Shown: positions 34,677 through 47,369 of the stretch, one piece after another
Layout of the letters: each line of letters begins with the position of its first letter
Position numbering within the stretch: position 1 is the stretch's first letter
Translations under genes and position numbers: made by a program
Assembly (NCBI GenBank): GCA_020466095.1
Contig: CM035808.1
Location: 31,434,391 to 31,498,390, forward strand
Direction of reading: 5' to 3'
Length of the DNA stretch: 64,000 nt
Source of the DNA: Chlorops oryzae
Taxonomy: Eukaryota; Arthropoda; Insecta; Diptera; Chloropidae
The notes under the pieces: generated by a model
Told to the model about the DNA's origin: nothing
The model's database searches: none
What the model saw: only the letters and a program-made list of their open reading frames with translations

Positions 34677-35565
34677 TATTTTTATTGGTTTGACGTCTTA
34701 TTGATATAAGGATGGGAACTTACAATACTCTAAATGTATGCAATGCTATTTTCCCAAACGTCCAAACATTTTCACAACGATTTTTGACTTTATCGAGAAA
34801 ACGCCAAGTATCGGAAAATTTTTTTTGGATTTTCCATTAATTGTTTAAAGACTTTGACAGTGTCGTATGAATAAATTAACTGCAGTAGCAAGTTTTTAAT
34901 CCGAATTAACAAAAGAATTTCTAGAACAAAAAATCATTAAAAAATAAAATCTATGACATTGAAACCACGATATTCAATTATTAATGGCACCGTTTATTGA
35001 ATTTTAATTTATTTACTCGTTTCCAAAACTCGACCAAAATAATTACAACCACGGTTGCCTTTCCTTTTCTCAGGATCCCCTCCTTTAGCCGTCAAGCGGC
35101 TGTCGTTGGCTGAGGCTCATTTAGTACATTTTGTGCAAAATTGATTACATTATCTTTTGAAAAAAAAAATGCTTTAAAAGTTACTTTTTCGTTTGTCTTT
35201 TAAGATATATTTTTCTGTTATTTTGCTTATAACATAAAAAAAGAATTTAACGTTAAAAAGCTGAGATCGATTGTGGTTTCTTAAAAAGGTTTTATGACCA
35301 CTGAAAGTCATTTTCGAATGTTATCACATCGCCTCGCTACTGTATATTACTACTGCATTCAAAATGCTCCATTTAATTTAAATCTAATTAATTCTAATTT
35401 TTTGTTTTATATCCATAATTTTCATAGAATATTCAAATTTAACAAATCCTATCACATTTTTTTAAATTTAGAAGAAATTTATATTATAACAAAAATTAAC
35501 CAAAACAAAAAATCTCTCTTAACCCAAGCTACAAGTAACTTGAAAAAAAAAAAGGATTTTACCAT
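34677..35565. other. No gene recognised
   Basis: AT-rich sequence with no defined element. It lies downstream of the extra protease exon pair. Confidence 0.4.
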
Positions 35566-36160
35566 TTACTTCTTAAAGAACTCAAGATTGTCTAAATATA
35601 TCGTCTGGGGTTTTTTCGGCCATACAATTTCTTCAATAAAATTAACATATGGAGCAATTCTTGTGACCACAGTTGGGATTTTCGTTTTACAGCTAAGGCC
35701 AGCCGAAACAATGCCAATAATGCGTGTTTTGCCAATCAATTCATTTTCCAACATAATCAATGGTCCTCCCGAGTAACCTTGGCATTTCACACCATTCAAG
35801 CCACCGTCTTGACTGCAGACTAAATTTGATCCTGCGGCAACAATGTCAGGCATTCGGCAGCCTTTGCCCATCCATAGTTGTTTGGACTTCATTAAATACT
35901 TTGAATGAGCTGTTAAAAAATAAAAAAATATGGAATTGCTATTGCTCAGAATTGGAATACTTACGAGAGTTATCGGTACCGTCAATAGTGTGTCCCCATC
36001 CAAGTGCGTAAATTCGCGCTATTGGGAGAATATCCGTCATCTCTGTTTCCATACAAATCGGTCGAATGAAATTTGTGAAATTCGCTCTCCTATGGAGCTC
36101 AACAACGGCTATGTCATGCAATTTACTGTCATCACGAAACTGCGGATGGACATGAATTAG
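35566..36160 (-). CDS. Extra protease terminal exon pair with GYSGGP (alternative 3' exons or partial gene)
   Basis: Two open blocks, 35965-36160 and 35566-35909, are bounded by good splice sites and join in frame. The first encodes LIHVHPQFRDDSKLHDIAVV, with the Asp of a serine protease triad. The second holds KCQGYSGGPL and ends in a stop. Asp194, which normally pairs with the new N-terminus on activation, is Tyr here, and the residue at the 189 position is Val, so classical trypsin activity is unlikely although Ser195 remains. No signal peptide, clip domain or His exon precedes it; the stop of the long protease lies only 165 bp upstream. Its acceptor is phase 0, the same as exon 6 of that gene, so it could be spliced as alternative terminal exons. 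Otherwise it is a truncated protease homologue. Confidence 0.6.
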
Positions 36161-36324
36161 CTGAAAAGAGTTTTACGTATATATTAATAATATCCATTTT
36201 TTTAATTACATAAGAAGTTGTTTTTTCTAATAAGATTATTCAAGACGCTGAAGACGACAGATTCTTTTGAGCATATCGAAATTTTATTCAGTTTAACAAA
36301 CAGTTCCGAAATTTTGCATTCACG

Positions 36325-39300
36325 TTAATTTGGCCAAACAATACTTTCTATGAAATCTAGATACGCTGCTACACGTGCATAAAGTCCTGGTGTTGCGGAG
36401 CCACAACTAAAACCCGCCGAAATGATGCCAACCACACGGTATTTCTTCGTTGACTCGTCTAAAACTAAATTCAATGGACCACCCGAATCGCCCTGACATG
36501 CATCCCGTGTAAAACCAGGATCGTGCGCACACATCTGTCTCGTCTGGACACCTTCATTTATGCGTCGATTAAGCCCGTTCTCAACATAGCTGACATTACA
36601 CTCTCTCACGGACACAACCTCCAGCTTTGCCTTAAGCAAAATACTTGATCTTTCCCTTGCTGAAAGACATTTGAGTTGAATAGAATTGAAAACTTTTTTT
36701 GAGGAACATGAACTTACTTGCCGTGCTGATTTTACCAAAACCAGTAACATAGACGGGTAAATTTGCTGGAGGATCGTTAAAATCCGTGTAAAGGCACGTG
36801 GGATAGATATTCGGAGAATATGTTGCTTCACGCTCCAATTGTAGAACGGCAACATCGTGGTATGTACGACTGTTTGAGTACTCCGGATGTATGTGAACTT
36901 GCTGGAATTGGAAGCAATTTGTTTTTATAAATTTCATTTTGCACAAACAACACATACATACATATAAATAATTGCTTCTCAAATGGCCAAATCACCGAAT
37001 GCAGCACTTAATTTTATGATGCGTTAAGACTTGTATACATGGTATGTCAAAAGCGTAACGTGTACACCCAGTAAACAACAAGGAATAATCATATATCCAA
37101 AATTTTTACATATATAAAGAAATAATACTAGCTGCAGACACATAAGTATATATAAGGGAAATAGAGGAGTCATATTTGAAGATAGTCTCTTATAGAACTT
37201 TTATTTGAAAGAATATTAATATTATAGCCTCATTGGACGCATGAAGCGGACTCATTGAAAATGCGCTCTATATTAAACTTCAAAGATCTTATTATTACGG
37301 CTTCTTCTCCGAATCTCTTAGGACTTGGAATGTATTCTCCGGAGCCCTCATAATGAGATCACTTGAGAGTGTGTGGGATTAAAAATCTCCCAAATTTCGG
37401 GTTCGAGTCATGCAACTTTCCGTCGACTTCGTATTTGCCAATGCGGAATGCGGGATGTTTGTCCGAAAACGTTTACGGGGTGGCACCAGAACCAACATAT
37501 ACACTCAACATGCTCGTTTCTATACATTGTGTAAAAAGTCTTTAAAAAATGATCCTTAAATGACCTTGAACCGAGACCGCAGTGTGAGTAATGTCATAAA
37601 TTTTCGATGCTGTTAAGATGAAAGACTTGAACATAGAAAATAAAGAACTAAAACAAAAGAAAACCATCCAGTGGGATATTAAATCCCGGATGAACAACCA
37701 CAAAACATGCTCAATACGACCGTTATACCGTATAACAATTAAACGCCCTCAGAATTATGCAATACATGACCTTAAGTGTTATTATAGACAATTACAGATC
37801 CAAATAACTCGAGATTTATACTCGGTGTTTATACTCACTCGAACTGGGATTTCTTGGGCAGTGCTCCGCTCTTCCGAATCCGTTAAATTGACCGTACCCA
37901 AGAGTACAACGGCCGGCTCATCACCGATCCTTGTTACACAATGTGCCGCAGTAAGAACAAATCTGCTCGCGATCAAGGTGCCACCACAGCGATAATCATA
38001 CGGTTCCCGATCGTTACCGATACTCCTATAACCAATAACAGCCATATGGGGAAATTCGCCCAGCTCAGCTGGCGTCCCGCCAAGTATGTGTGGAGTTAGG
38101 GCATTATCAAGGCCATCATCAATTTCACGACAAGCTGAAAGAGTTAAAAAGTGTCAAATTTAAGTTTATATTAGGAAGCCATAACAAAAGTTGACATGAT
38201 CCTTTGGACCACAAACAGACCCGGATTCACTTACCCACAACCGCTGGTCGGTCGGTAGTTCTTGTCGTTACCGGTGCGAGTGTTGTGCTTGTAGTTGTTG
38301 CTGCAGTCGGTCGTCTAGTTGGCTTTTTGCTGTTTCATTTAATTAAAAACATAAGAGAACGATAAGATTAGGGAGAAAGCAATGAGATTCAAGCTGAAAT
38401 GAATTGCATAAGCGTGATGTTTTCTTTGTTTTTGGATTAGTTCGACATAGGATCTTATTAGTTACTTTTACAATGAAATGTAACCCCAAGTAATAAAAAA
38501 TCTACAAAACAACCTTTGCTTGGACCAAACTCGTCTTGGATCAATTTGTTCTTCAGAATTCGATTGCCCTCTACGCCAACCATCAATCAGATTCGAATTA
38601 TTATCCTCTTGCTCTGTAGGAAATCGAAACGATGCACTTTCAGAGGTTCTACTTCGAGGTTTGGTTGTTGTTGTAGCTCTGGTGTTATTATCATTGCTAT
38701 TAAATCGATTAAAATCCCCTTGCACGACATCAACATTGGCTTTTATGATTTCAAAACCAGAATTTATCAAATTCTCATTAACCTTAGCAATAGGATCGTT
38801 TGAAGAAGCAGCGGATGGTCTGGGATCGACCAAAGGATTCAGAAACTTATTTAAAAAAGGGTTCGATGAAGATATTTTTGGTAGGGAATTGTGAGTCGCC
38901 GCCGCGGTATTTTGCAGTCCACTTCTACGTGAGAATATTTCTAAACTAGGATTTGTCAAGGACGGGTCTTGGTTCTCTTGCCATTCGAGTGATTGCGGTG
39001 GTTGAGGAAAGGACCAATTATTTCTCACCGAGCGAATACGTCGGCGGCCCAGTCCAAGTGAGAATCCAATATTTAGGCCAGCATTTGGCCTTTGGTTAAA
39101 ATCTAGACCACGAGGCTCCTGAACTTGCAATTGAAATGGAGGCTGAATGAAAGTATTTTCTCTCCTGCCCCATGGTTGTTCGAAGTTTCGAGGACCATTA
39201 CCAAAGGCAGGCATGCCAATCGATGGCATTTGACTTGGCCGAGGATGATTCCAATTGACATCGGGAATGACAGGATTTTGTAAACGAAAATTAGGACCAT

Positions 39301-41638
39301 TTTGATGCATTGGCATTTCGGGTCTTCGAATATTAGGAGATCGATTCTGTTCGATATTCTCGGGGTAAAACGATCCATCTTGTCGGTTTCTATTATCCGG
39401 AAAGCCGAACGGTGGAAATTTTTGAGGGCGAGGTTGATTCCAATTGGTATTGGGGCTAATCGGAATTTGATTCTTTTCAAATGGTTCGGCGTAAACCGAT
39501 CCGTCTTGTCGTTCACTATTATCCGGAAAGCCGATCGATGGAAATTGCTGAGGGCGAGGTCGGTTCGAATCGCTATTGGGGTTAATCGGATTTTGAATTG
39601 ACGGCGATCGATCCTTTTCAAAAGTTTCGGGGTAAACCGATTCATCTTGTCGTTGAATATTATCCGGAAAGCCAATCGACGGATATTGTTGAGGCGTAGG
39701 TTGGTTCAAATTGGCATTGGGTAGGAAAGGATTTAGATTAGGCGGTGCCCGATTGTTGTCACTATTCTCGAGCTGAATCCTCTCATCTTTATTTTTTTCT
39801 TTGTTATCCGACAACATTTGAGTTAGGTCAATAAACCCAGCATTAGGATCTACCTCTACTTCTTTGCCATTTAAAATAAGTGGACCTGGTGTTGTCGTAG
39901 TAAGTAAGTCTAACCAAAAATCTCGTTCAGTTGTTTCTTCTTCTACAACTTGTCCCGTTGAAGTTTCAGCATTTACTGATCCATTGTTCATCGGAATTAA
40001 TTCGGAATTCGGACTTGACTGGAAACGATCAATATTTTCCTGTCCCTCAGATAACTGACGTTTTTGCCGCTTCTGATCAGTAACCCCCTCATCGCCGATT
40101 GAACGAATAGTTCTAGGTCTCTCAATTACAGGCCTGATAAGATCTGGTCTTTGAACAAAGCTTGGACCGAAAGTCTGTTGGACTGTTGGGTCAAATTGTG
40201 GCTGAAAAAAACGATTTTGCTGCCATCCACGTTGACTGGCAGGCCAAATTTGATTATTATTATTCAACTGGGAAATTCCTCGGACTGGTCCGAACTGCCG
40301 TGACTGTGGGGTATTCCAATTTATATTGGCGTTTGATATGTCCCATGGTGAATTTTGCCAGTCCATACCACGATCATTTATGGATGTTGGCATTTCCATT
40401 CTGCCCGATTGTAGAAACTGTCGGCTCATTCGAGTGTTTTCTGCATTCCCGAATGAATCAAAAGAACTCTCGTCTGGGCGTTTCTCTGTGTCCGACAACA
40501 ATGCTGTTAGATCAATAAACCTTTGATTGGGATCTACTTCTTTTCCATTTATGATCAGTAATTTAGATGTTGTTGATTTTGGCGTCGTTGTCGTTGTTGG
40601 TGTCGTTATTGTTGTCGATGTCGTGCTAAGTAAATCTTTCCAAAAATCGTTATCGGCCGTCGTCTCTTCTTCAGTGCTAACATTCGATTTATTATTCAAT
40701 AAATGTAACCAAAAATCTTCATTGTTCGACTCAGTGCTTGAAGTGCTTATGGATGTTGTGGATGGTGTAGTAGAAGTTGGTGTTTGTCTAAGATAAGATA
40801 AAAAAAAAAGAGCAAAAAAGAAAATGTGATAGAAGTGGCGAATGTGCTTCCTTTTAACACAAAGAGATGAACAGCCCAGATTATTTGATGCACAATTAAG
40901 ATGGATTCTAGTTGAGAAGTTTTTGGTAGAGTAAAATTGCATATAGCCGAAGAAATCCAATAACCGGAAAATAGTGAATCACATTGGAGGAATGAATTCT
41001 CGCATGCCTGGCCAACGAAAACTTAATTTGCATAAAAAGAAAGCGAACTCATACAAACGTGCAAACATCACTTACTCAAAGATAAATTTATCATCTGACC
41101 TGTTCATTGTTACTACCTTGTCCCCAGTGGGACAGCATATTATCTCCTCCACCGTCGAAAAACCACAGCTGACTATGTCGCGTGACGAGAGCGTTCCTGC
41201 TCGGACGGCCATTTCGAGTTCAGGGCACTGACTTCCTAATTTACATACTCCAGACTGTGATTTTATGGTGCAAGAGTCACCCTCTGCAAGAAAAGATCGA
41301 ATTCAAAAATAAGAGAAAACGAAAAATTGATGCCATCCACCATGTGCCACCATTCCACAAAATTGGTCACATGCGGTCACATGCATGGTTCAAGCATGGC
41401 ATTTGCTATTGTGGTTGCCTTTCTAAAAATAAATATCCTGTTCAGAACTGCAACTCAGCAAACCTGGCTGCACGCACATGAATGAATGAACTAATGTTAA
41501 ATCGAAGCACAAAACCATTGCGTATGATCTTGACCACAATTATGGAAATTAGGCTTACTCACCATACATTGCACATTTTGCCGATGGCCATGGAATTACA
41601 ACGAATATACAAAGAACGATTCGTTGAAACGGGTGCAT
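36325..41638 (-). CDS. Clip-domain serine protease with giant linker, about 1155 aa
   Basis: Seven exons on the minus strand: 41563-41638, 41076-41283, 38514-40787, 38235-38329, 37839-38134, 36718-36901, 36325-36659; phases agree at every junction. Residues 1-23 are a signal peptide and 26-77 a clip domain (Cys 30, 39, 45, 65, 75, 76). One 2,274 bp exon (residues about 95-852) is a Thr/Ser-, Asn-, Pro- and Gln-rich linker with internal repeats. A Thr-rich exon follows, then a trypsin domain with His949 (TAAHC), Asp999 (YHDVAVLQLE), Ser1103 (GDSGGP) and a trypsin-type Asp1097. The activation site is HILGG, so cleavage would follow His rather than Arg/Lys, a feature I associate with the snake/persephone type of clip protease. 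Usual clip proteases have about 350-450 residues, so the linker is exceptional. Likely extracellular zymogen in an immune or developmental cascade (inferred). The linker exon could also be an unspliced artefact, but it is open throughout. Confidence 0.75.
38514..40787 (-). repeat. Internally repetitive linker exon
   Basis: The encoded protein contains three related blocks around FW-x-x-LL (EDFWLHLL, NDFWKDLL, RDFWLDLL), two copies of NGKEV-(EV)-DPN-x-x-FIDLT with LSD following, and at least three tandem units of about 48 residues built on PxPQxFPSIGFPDN-x-x-RQD-x-SVYPE-x-FEK. The exon is phase 2 on both sides and a multiple of three. Confidence 0.75.
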
Positions 41639-41689
41639 TTTGAAAACAGTTGATCTCTTAGAATCTTCTTCGTTCCGTATTCGAATTTG

Positions 41690-41697
41690 ATTATATA
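41690..41697 (-). promoter_or_regulatory. TATA-like box of the long protease gene
   Basis: TATATAAT on the minus strand, 52-59 bp upstream of the ATG at 41638, identical in sequence and spacing to the first unit. Confidence 0.4.
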
Positions 41698-43830
41698 TTA
41701 CCGACTTCACAATGCACACGTCGAGTCTAAAGTTTACATTCAATTTCTTGGTTTTCTATTTTTAAATCGGTTTTCAATTGTCCTTTCAAATTGTCGCTTT
41801 CCTGTGGATTCCTCATAAGAAAAAATAGTTTTTCTCAGCACAGAACTTTTATGACGTTGCTGAATCTGTAAAATCATGAATGATTATCACGACGATAGTC
41901 AAATACAGAGCTGTAAAAGGTTAAGGGAAGAATTCCACTTCGTTTGGGACCTCGGAGGTAACCCCCTGGGCCCCAAATTCCCCTCCGTTGCTCGCTTTAT
42001 TATAAATTTGGGTTTAAATTGGGCCAAAGACTGAAAACGATTATAACGTTTTAACAAAAACGTTGCTCAAACGTTCTGCACACACAACGTGCAAATATAA
42101 ATTCATTGCTTGTTCCCAGCATTCGGGCAACGCTTTCATGATTTCAAGCAATAAATATTTGCATTATTCGGGACAGTTTAAAATGAAAGTTAAGGATTCA
42201 ACACACATTATTGGATCTGTGACTTGTCGGTATATTTTGTAAGAAATTTCCCATTATAGAGGGTCTTAGGTAGCTTTCTATAATCCGACAAATTCGATAG
42301 TTTAACACTGCTCTCAAAAGCATTTTTCAGACTACCGGGTGTCCACTGTTAATTCATTTAATGGATGGCGAACGAAGATTTTTCCCCTTCAAGGTTGACA
42401 CAATAAATCAAAGCTCATACATTTTAGTTAGTTAGAATGTTTGCTGAATGAAAAGGTATTTGAAAAAAAAATGATGCATGTTGTCGGCTTTGAAAACTGT
42501 TGCTAAACAATGTTGTTTAATTAAGACCGGTATAAAATCTAATACTATATTTCGTTGACGAACTTGCTTTCTTTGTCCAACATTTTCATTGTTTGATAAA
42601 GGAAATGAGGAATTCCCGGCCGACATACATACATATTTTTTTCTAATTTTTGAATTTTCAATAAAAAAAAAAGAATCAAGATAAATGTCACAGGAAAATC
42701 ATATCCAACAATTTCTTATCGTGCATATTGTCCATCTTAGGCGATCTTGCAGTGACCGGATACAACAGTTTTTTTTTTTTTTTTTTTTTTGCATTTAGTT
42801 TGAATTTTGAATGATGAAGCAAGAAAAACCCATCAAAGGGAATTTTTTGAAGTGTCGACTCTTCTCTTAAGACGCTTAAGATTCTCAAGACTGTTAATCT
42901 CCCAAAAAGAGTTCGGACAGAGATTGCTCAACTAATTGTCGGCACGTTCTCCTGAGAAGAATTTATTTCGTTTCATTTAATACAATAAATCGTACATAAA
43001 TTCTCTCTTCGTGAAATAATTTTTACACTTTTGTTTTGGTTTTGTTTCGGTTATGTTTCTATTTTTAAATGATTCCGTACCGGACACAGTTTAATATATA
43101 TATTTTTTTCTTTTTTTGATAGCACAATCAGTTCCAAATGCATTTGAAGTAATCAGAAATTAAAAAAAAAAAACAAAAAACATTTTTCGCGAAATTTTTA
43201 TTTTCATTCTAAGCCTAATATGAAGCTGAAAATCTCTTTTTAAATAATGCAATCAACAATTTTGTGATTTTTAAAATCTTCGAAGAAGAACCAATTTGAA
43301 TTTCACTTTCTATTGATTATTTTATTATTATTATTTTTTTTTTTTTTTTGCATTCCAGATTTTAATTAATTAGTATTAATTATTTTATTTTTATACATTC
43401 ATACGGGTTCCAGTTTTATTCGTATTTTCGTATTTGAAATTGAAATCTGCTTTAAGCGATATGTAAGCACTAAAACAATCCGAACTGAAAGTATTGAGAC
43501 TAAAACGAACCGCACGGCTGGTCTTCGCTTCGATGACTGATTTCTTCGAAGCTGGACTTAAACAACGTTTTACTTATCTCGAACTCGATGAGAGAGAATC
43601 GATGCACTAACATTGTTTACTTTTGAATTACTTTTTGTTTTTGTATTCTTTGGCCTTAAACTTCTCTCAGTACAGGCTCTCAATAAAAGAATAACAAGCT
43701 CAATAACGAATCAATGAAAGTACCGGATTAAGCGGTGACATACCAACAGGCTACAAGGGCCCGCATAAAGTTACAAAATAAGATTTTCCAATTTACTGGC
43801 ATCGGTAGCCTATCAATGAAAAATAATTAA

Positions 43831-45942
43831 TTATCTTTAATTTAAAAAAACTTTTTTTAATTTTCATTTGAATTCATTTTCAAAATTCCAATTTTTTAAG
43901 TATTGAAATTTATGGCAGCACTATCCACACATTTTACAGCTGATAACATTATTATTTTCAAAACTGCAGTCGATAATAAGTCATTCTGATGATTGTTTCG
44001 TACTCCAAATTGCTGTCCTACGACTCCAAAAAATTTTTTCGTGCAACTTATTGGTTCATGTATTTGCTAACAGGTCTTTTTCAAATATCCAACTTAAATT
44101 TGTTATCGTATTTAAATGCACTAAAGCAATTCACAAGGTCGTTTAAAATTCCTTTTTAGCTCTAAAATACTCATTCTTACTATTTAGGGACAAATATAAA
44201 ATTGATTTTAGAGGACCTTATGAATTGCCTGTGAAAACTCTAGTGTTGATGTATTTTAAAACTTGTTTTGAAAACTTGAATGGTGAAAACTAAAAGTGCA
44301 TTTTTATTTAAAAAATTTTGAAATTTTTTTGGTAATATTGGCTCTTAGACAAACAGGAATATAGCGCGAAGAAATCATTCAATTTCGAGGTTGCGCGTCA
44401 GTTAAAAAACTTTTCACTTTTGTGTGTCCCAAATCTTTTCTACTTTAAATTACTTAAATTTAAATCCATATAGCACAATCGTATAAGATTGTCTTCAATG
44501 GATTAATACGTTCAAAAAAGCGTGTCAAAATGTATTTGCTTACAATTGAAATAATTATCAATTCGTTTTGTAGTAATTCCATGGAGCGGCCCCAAATGAT
44601 GGGCCTTAATACAAAGCGTATTGAACGCCTGTATGCTTAAAATTGAGCTCCAAACAATAGCAAAGAGTAATCATTGTGAAGAGCTCTTTTAAGCAGCTCG
44701 TGCTTATCTCATTTTTAAAAGTCAGCCAGTCTGGGCTCTGCGTTCAAAAATTTTGGCATTTTACGAGATATTGACACTAAAACGTGTTGTGCGGATACAT
44801 GAATACAATAAGAAATAGTATCAGAAAGTATAAACCAGCTGTATGAATCATACAAGCCGAGAATCGTCGAATGGAAGAGACTCGGATTTTATCACATAGT
44901 ATGACCTTAAGACCGTTTATAATCAAGAGAGTTTACACATGCCGGCATGCATCACAGCTGTTCAACTCACAACAGATACATAATTCGGGTGATTACATGT
45001 TTGTTGTTTTTGAGGAAGCTTAAGTCAACTCAATCAGAAATCCCGTATCGGAATAGTTAATTGCATATTTGTTTTTTCTAAGTATAAATCAACAGGTTTC
45101 CAACCGTTCAGCCTCATTCATCAAAATATTGTCAAAGTCGAGAAGGTTCAGTTTATTGGCTGATTGTATGACATTGCACCAAAGAAAGTTTTACCTTGTT
45201 TTGATCGAAGAAATTTTCTCCATTCAATTATTCAAATCGCTTTCAAGATATTTCTTCTTTGTTCGTACGTCATATTAAATTTTTTTTAATTTTATTTATT
45301 TATTGTTTTTTTTTTTTTTTGCACTCCAATGATTAACTGAAATTCCCCAAAACAAAAGCTGTGTATATAGAGTTGGAAAGTACATTAAAAAATCCAACTT
45401 TTCGTTTCTCATAGTTTTTTAATTGGTTGTCATTAAAATAAAAACCATTTCTCCTAACAGAGCATGTGTGAATACAATCGGTTAATCTTATCAGAAGATG
45501 GGTACGAAGAAGAGGATTGTAGCGAATCACCCTGCATTCAAAATTCTTATTAAATAAAACCAGAGCAGTCACTTATCAATTTCTGAGCTCTTTGCTACTA
45601 CGCACATGCATATTTATACAAATATTTCCTCTGCTCTCGATTTACTTCAAAGAAAAATGGGTTAAGGCTACCACAGACAATGCTAGTTCAAAGGTATTTC
45701 AATATTCTGATTCTTACGATTTCATGAAAATAATTAAAAAGAGAGAAAGTGAACATTTTCAATTTGAAACGAAAATTCTTATGGAATGAGTTCAAGAAAA
45801 TTTCATTTAAATTTTCAATCTTCTTGCACAGATATTAGGTATGTTCCCGTACTGCACGAAACTGCCCAATTTTCATACAGTTTCATACAGGGAACAGACC
45901 TAATATATCTAAAAAAATTTAAACTATATAATTGGGAATGGA
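43831..45942. other. No gene recognised
   Basis: Long AT-rich stretch. Small open frames near 45069-45789 lack start context, domains or splice partners. A poly(T) run lies near 45305. No defined element ends were seen. Confidence 0.45.
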
Positions 45943-46499
45943 GCTAATAATTGACGAGCATGATCCTAAGTAAAAATGGGAGACATCCGCCCACTGCCAC
46001 GCTCACAAATGAATTTATTGTGTTTTCAGTAAAATGCTTGTAACTTGCGAACCACTCAACACATTCCATTGATATTTGGTGTACTGGTAAACTACAAAAA
46101 GGGACATATCCTGGAAAAAAAATGGACACCGCCCTCCTCGAGCCACGCCCACAAATAAGCCCACAAATATGGGCTTATCGTAACTTGTGAAGTAAAAGGC
46201 GTAGAAGCTTCAAATTCGTTGACCAAGGCGAATGAAAGGTGTAGGAAAATATTTTATGTGGCCCGCCCACTGCCACGCCCACAAATGAAGATTTTTCGTA
46301 ACTTCCGAGGTAAAAGGCGTAGAAGCTTCAAATTCGCAACATAGGTTGACCAAGGCGAATGAAAGGTGTAGGAAAATATTTTATGTGGCCCGCCCACTGC
46401 CACGCCCACAAATAGAGAAGCAAAACATAGTGCACTCATAATGTCGGGACGCTGGGTATTTCAAAGTCGGGCTTGACCGAATTTAGCTTTCTTACTTGT
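45943..46499 (+). mobile_element. DINE-1-like element, subfamily 2, 3' half
   Basis: Contains four CACGCCCACAAAT boxes, the hairpin region GTCGGGCTTGACCGA and the terminus CTTACTTGTT at about 46491-46500. The head and GTCY core are missing. It abuts the next element directly. Confidence 0.7.
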
Positions 46500-46504
46500 T
46501 TTAT

Positions 46505-47369
46505 TATACCCGACACACTCTGTGTCGAGGGTATATTGCGTTTGTGTGGTTGTGTGTAACACCCAGAACCAGTCGAGATAGACCATACAAAATATATATA
46601 GAAATGATCACCGTCACCAGGAGATTCGATTTAGACATCCGTCCGTCTGTCTGTCCGTCTGTCTGTCTGTATACAGTTATCTTATCGAAGGAGTTGAGCT
46701 ATCTTGAAGAAATTTGGTATGCGTGCTCACGGGGTTATGAGTAAGAACAAGTTCGAGAATGGACCCGATCGGACCATTTTTAGGGGTACCTCCAGTACTA
46801 GGGTATGTTACGAAAACAACAAAAACTGCTCTACAATCGAAGTTTTTCAAGATATTTTGATGAAATTTGGTATTTGAACATGTTTAAAGGCAATTACTAT
46901 GAATTCAAAAAATTGGAAAAGTAGGCGTGGCAGAAGGGCGTTTTTCGAAAATTCTCTCCTACACCCGAAATTCAAATGACACTTGAACGAAAGTTGGCAT
47001 TTATGCCTCGTTTATAGCCAAAAACATCCTACCTTAAAATTTTTTTTTGGTCGGTCCATTATTAAGGGTACCTCCAGTACTAGGGTCTGTCACAAAAATC
47101 TCAAAACTGCCTCAAAATCGGACTTTTTCCAAATATTTCAATGAAACTTAGGATTTGAGCGTATATCTAAGCCTCCGATTAAAATTCCAAAAAATTGGAA
47201 AAGTGGGCGTGGCAGAGGGGCAGCTTTCGTAAAGAAATTTAACAAAAGTCGGTATAGGGGGCCGCTTATTGCCTTAAACACTTCTTTATATTTAAAATTA
47301 TTTGAACATATGTGTCTGTGTCGGGTATTCTATTGTAAGGCTCGCCTGACTATAACACCCTTACTTGTT
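46505..47369 (+). mobile_element. DINE-1-like element, subfamily 1, full length
   Basis: Complete copy: TATACCCGACACACTCTGTG head, AGAAATGATCACCGTC, GTCCGTCTGTCTGTCC core, GGGCGTGG boxes, GTGTCGGGTATTC, stem-loop and CTTACTTGTT terminus. It is closely similar to 5113-6000 and lies 5 bp after the 3' end of a subfamily 2 element. Confidence 0.8.

Larger units (their letters stand above)
36233..43830. repeat. Tandem duplication unit 2 (protease unit)
   Basis: Direct repeat of 26141-33830. Introns and upstream DNA are nearly identical to unit 1 in exons 1-5 and their surroundings. The SINE and hAT insertions of unit 1 are absent, giving their empty sites. Confidence 0.85.

Noticed and set aside
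39103..40796. Several open frames overlapping the long linker exon on both strands
   Set aside because: Shadows of the repetitive exon in other frames; they lack starts, domains and splice partners.
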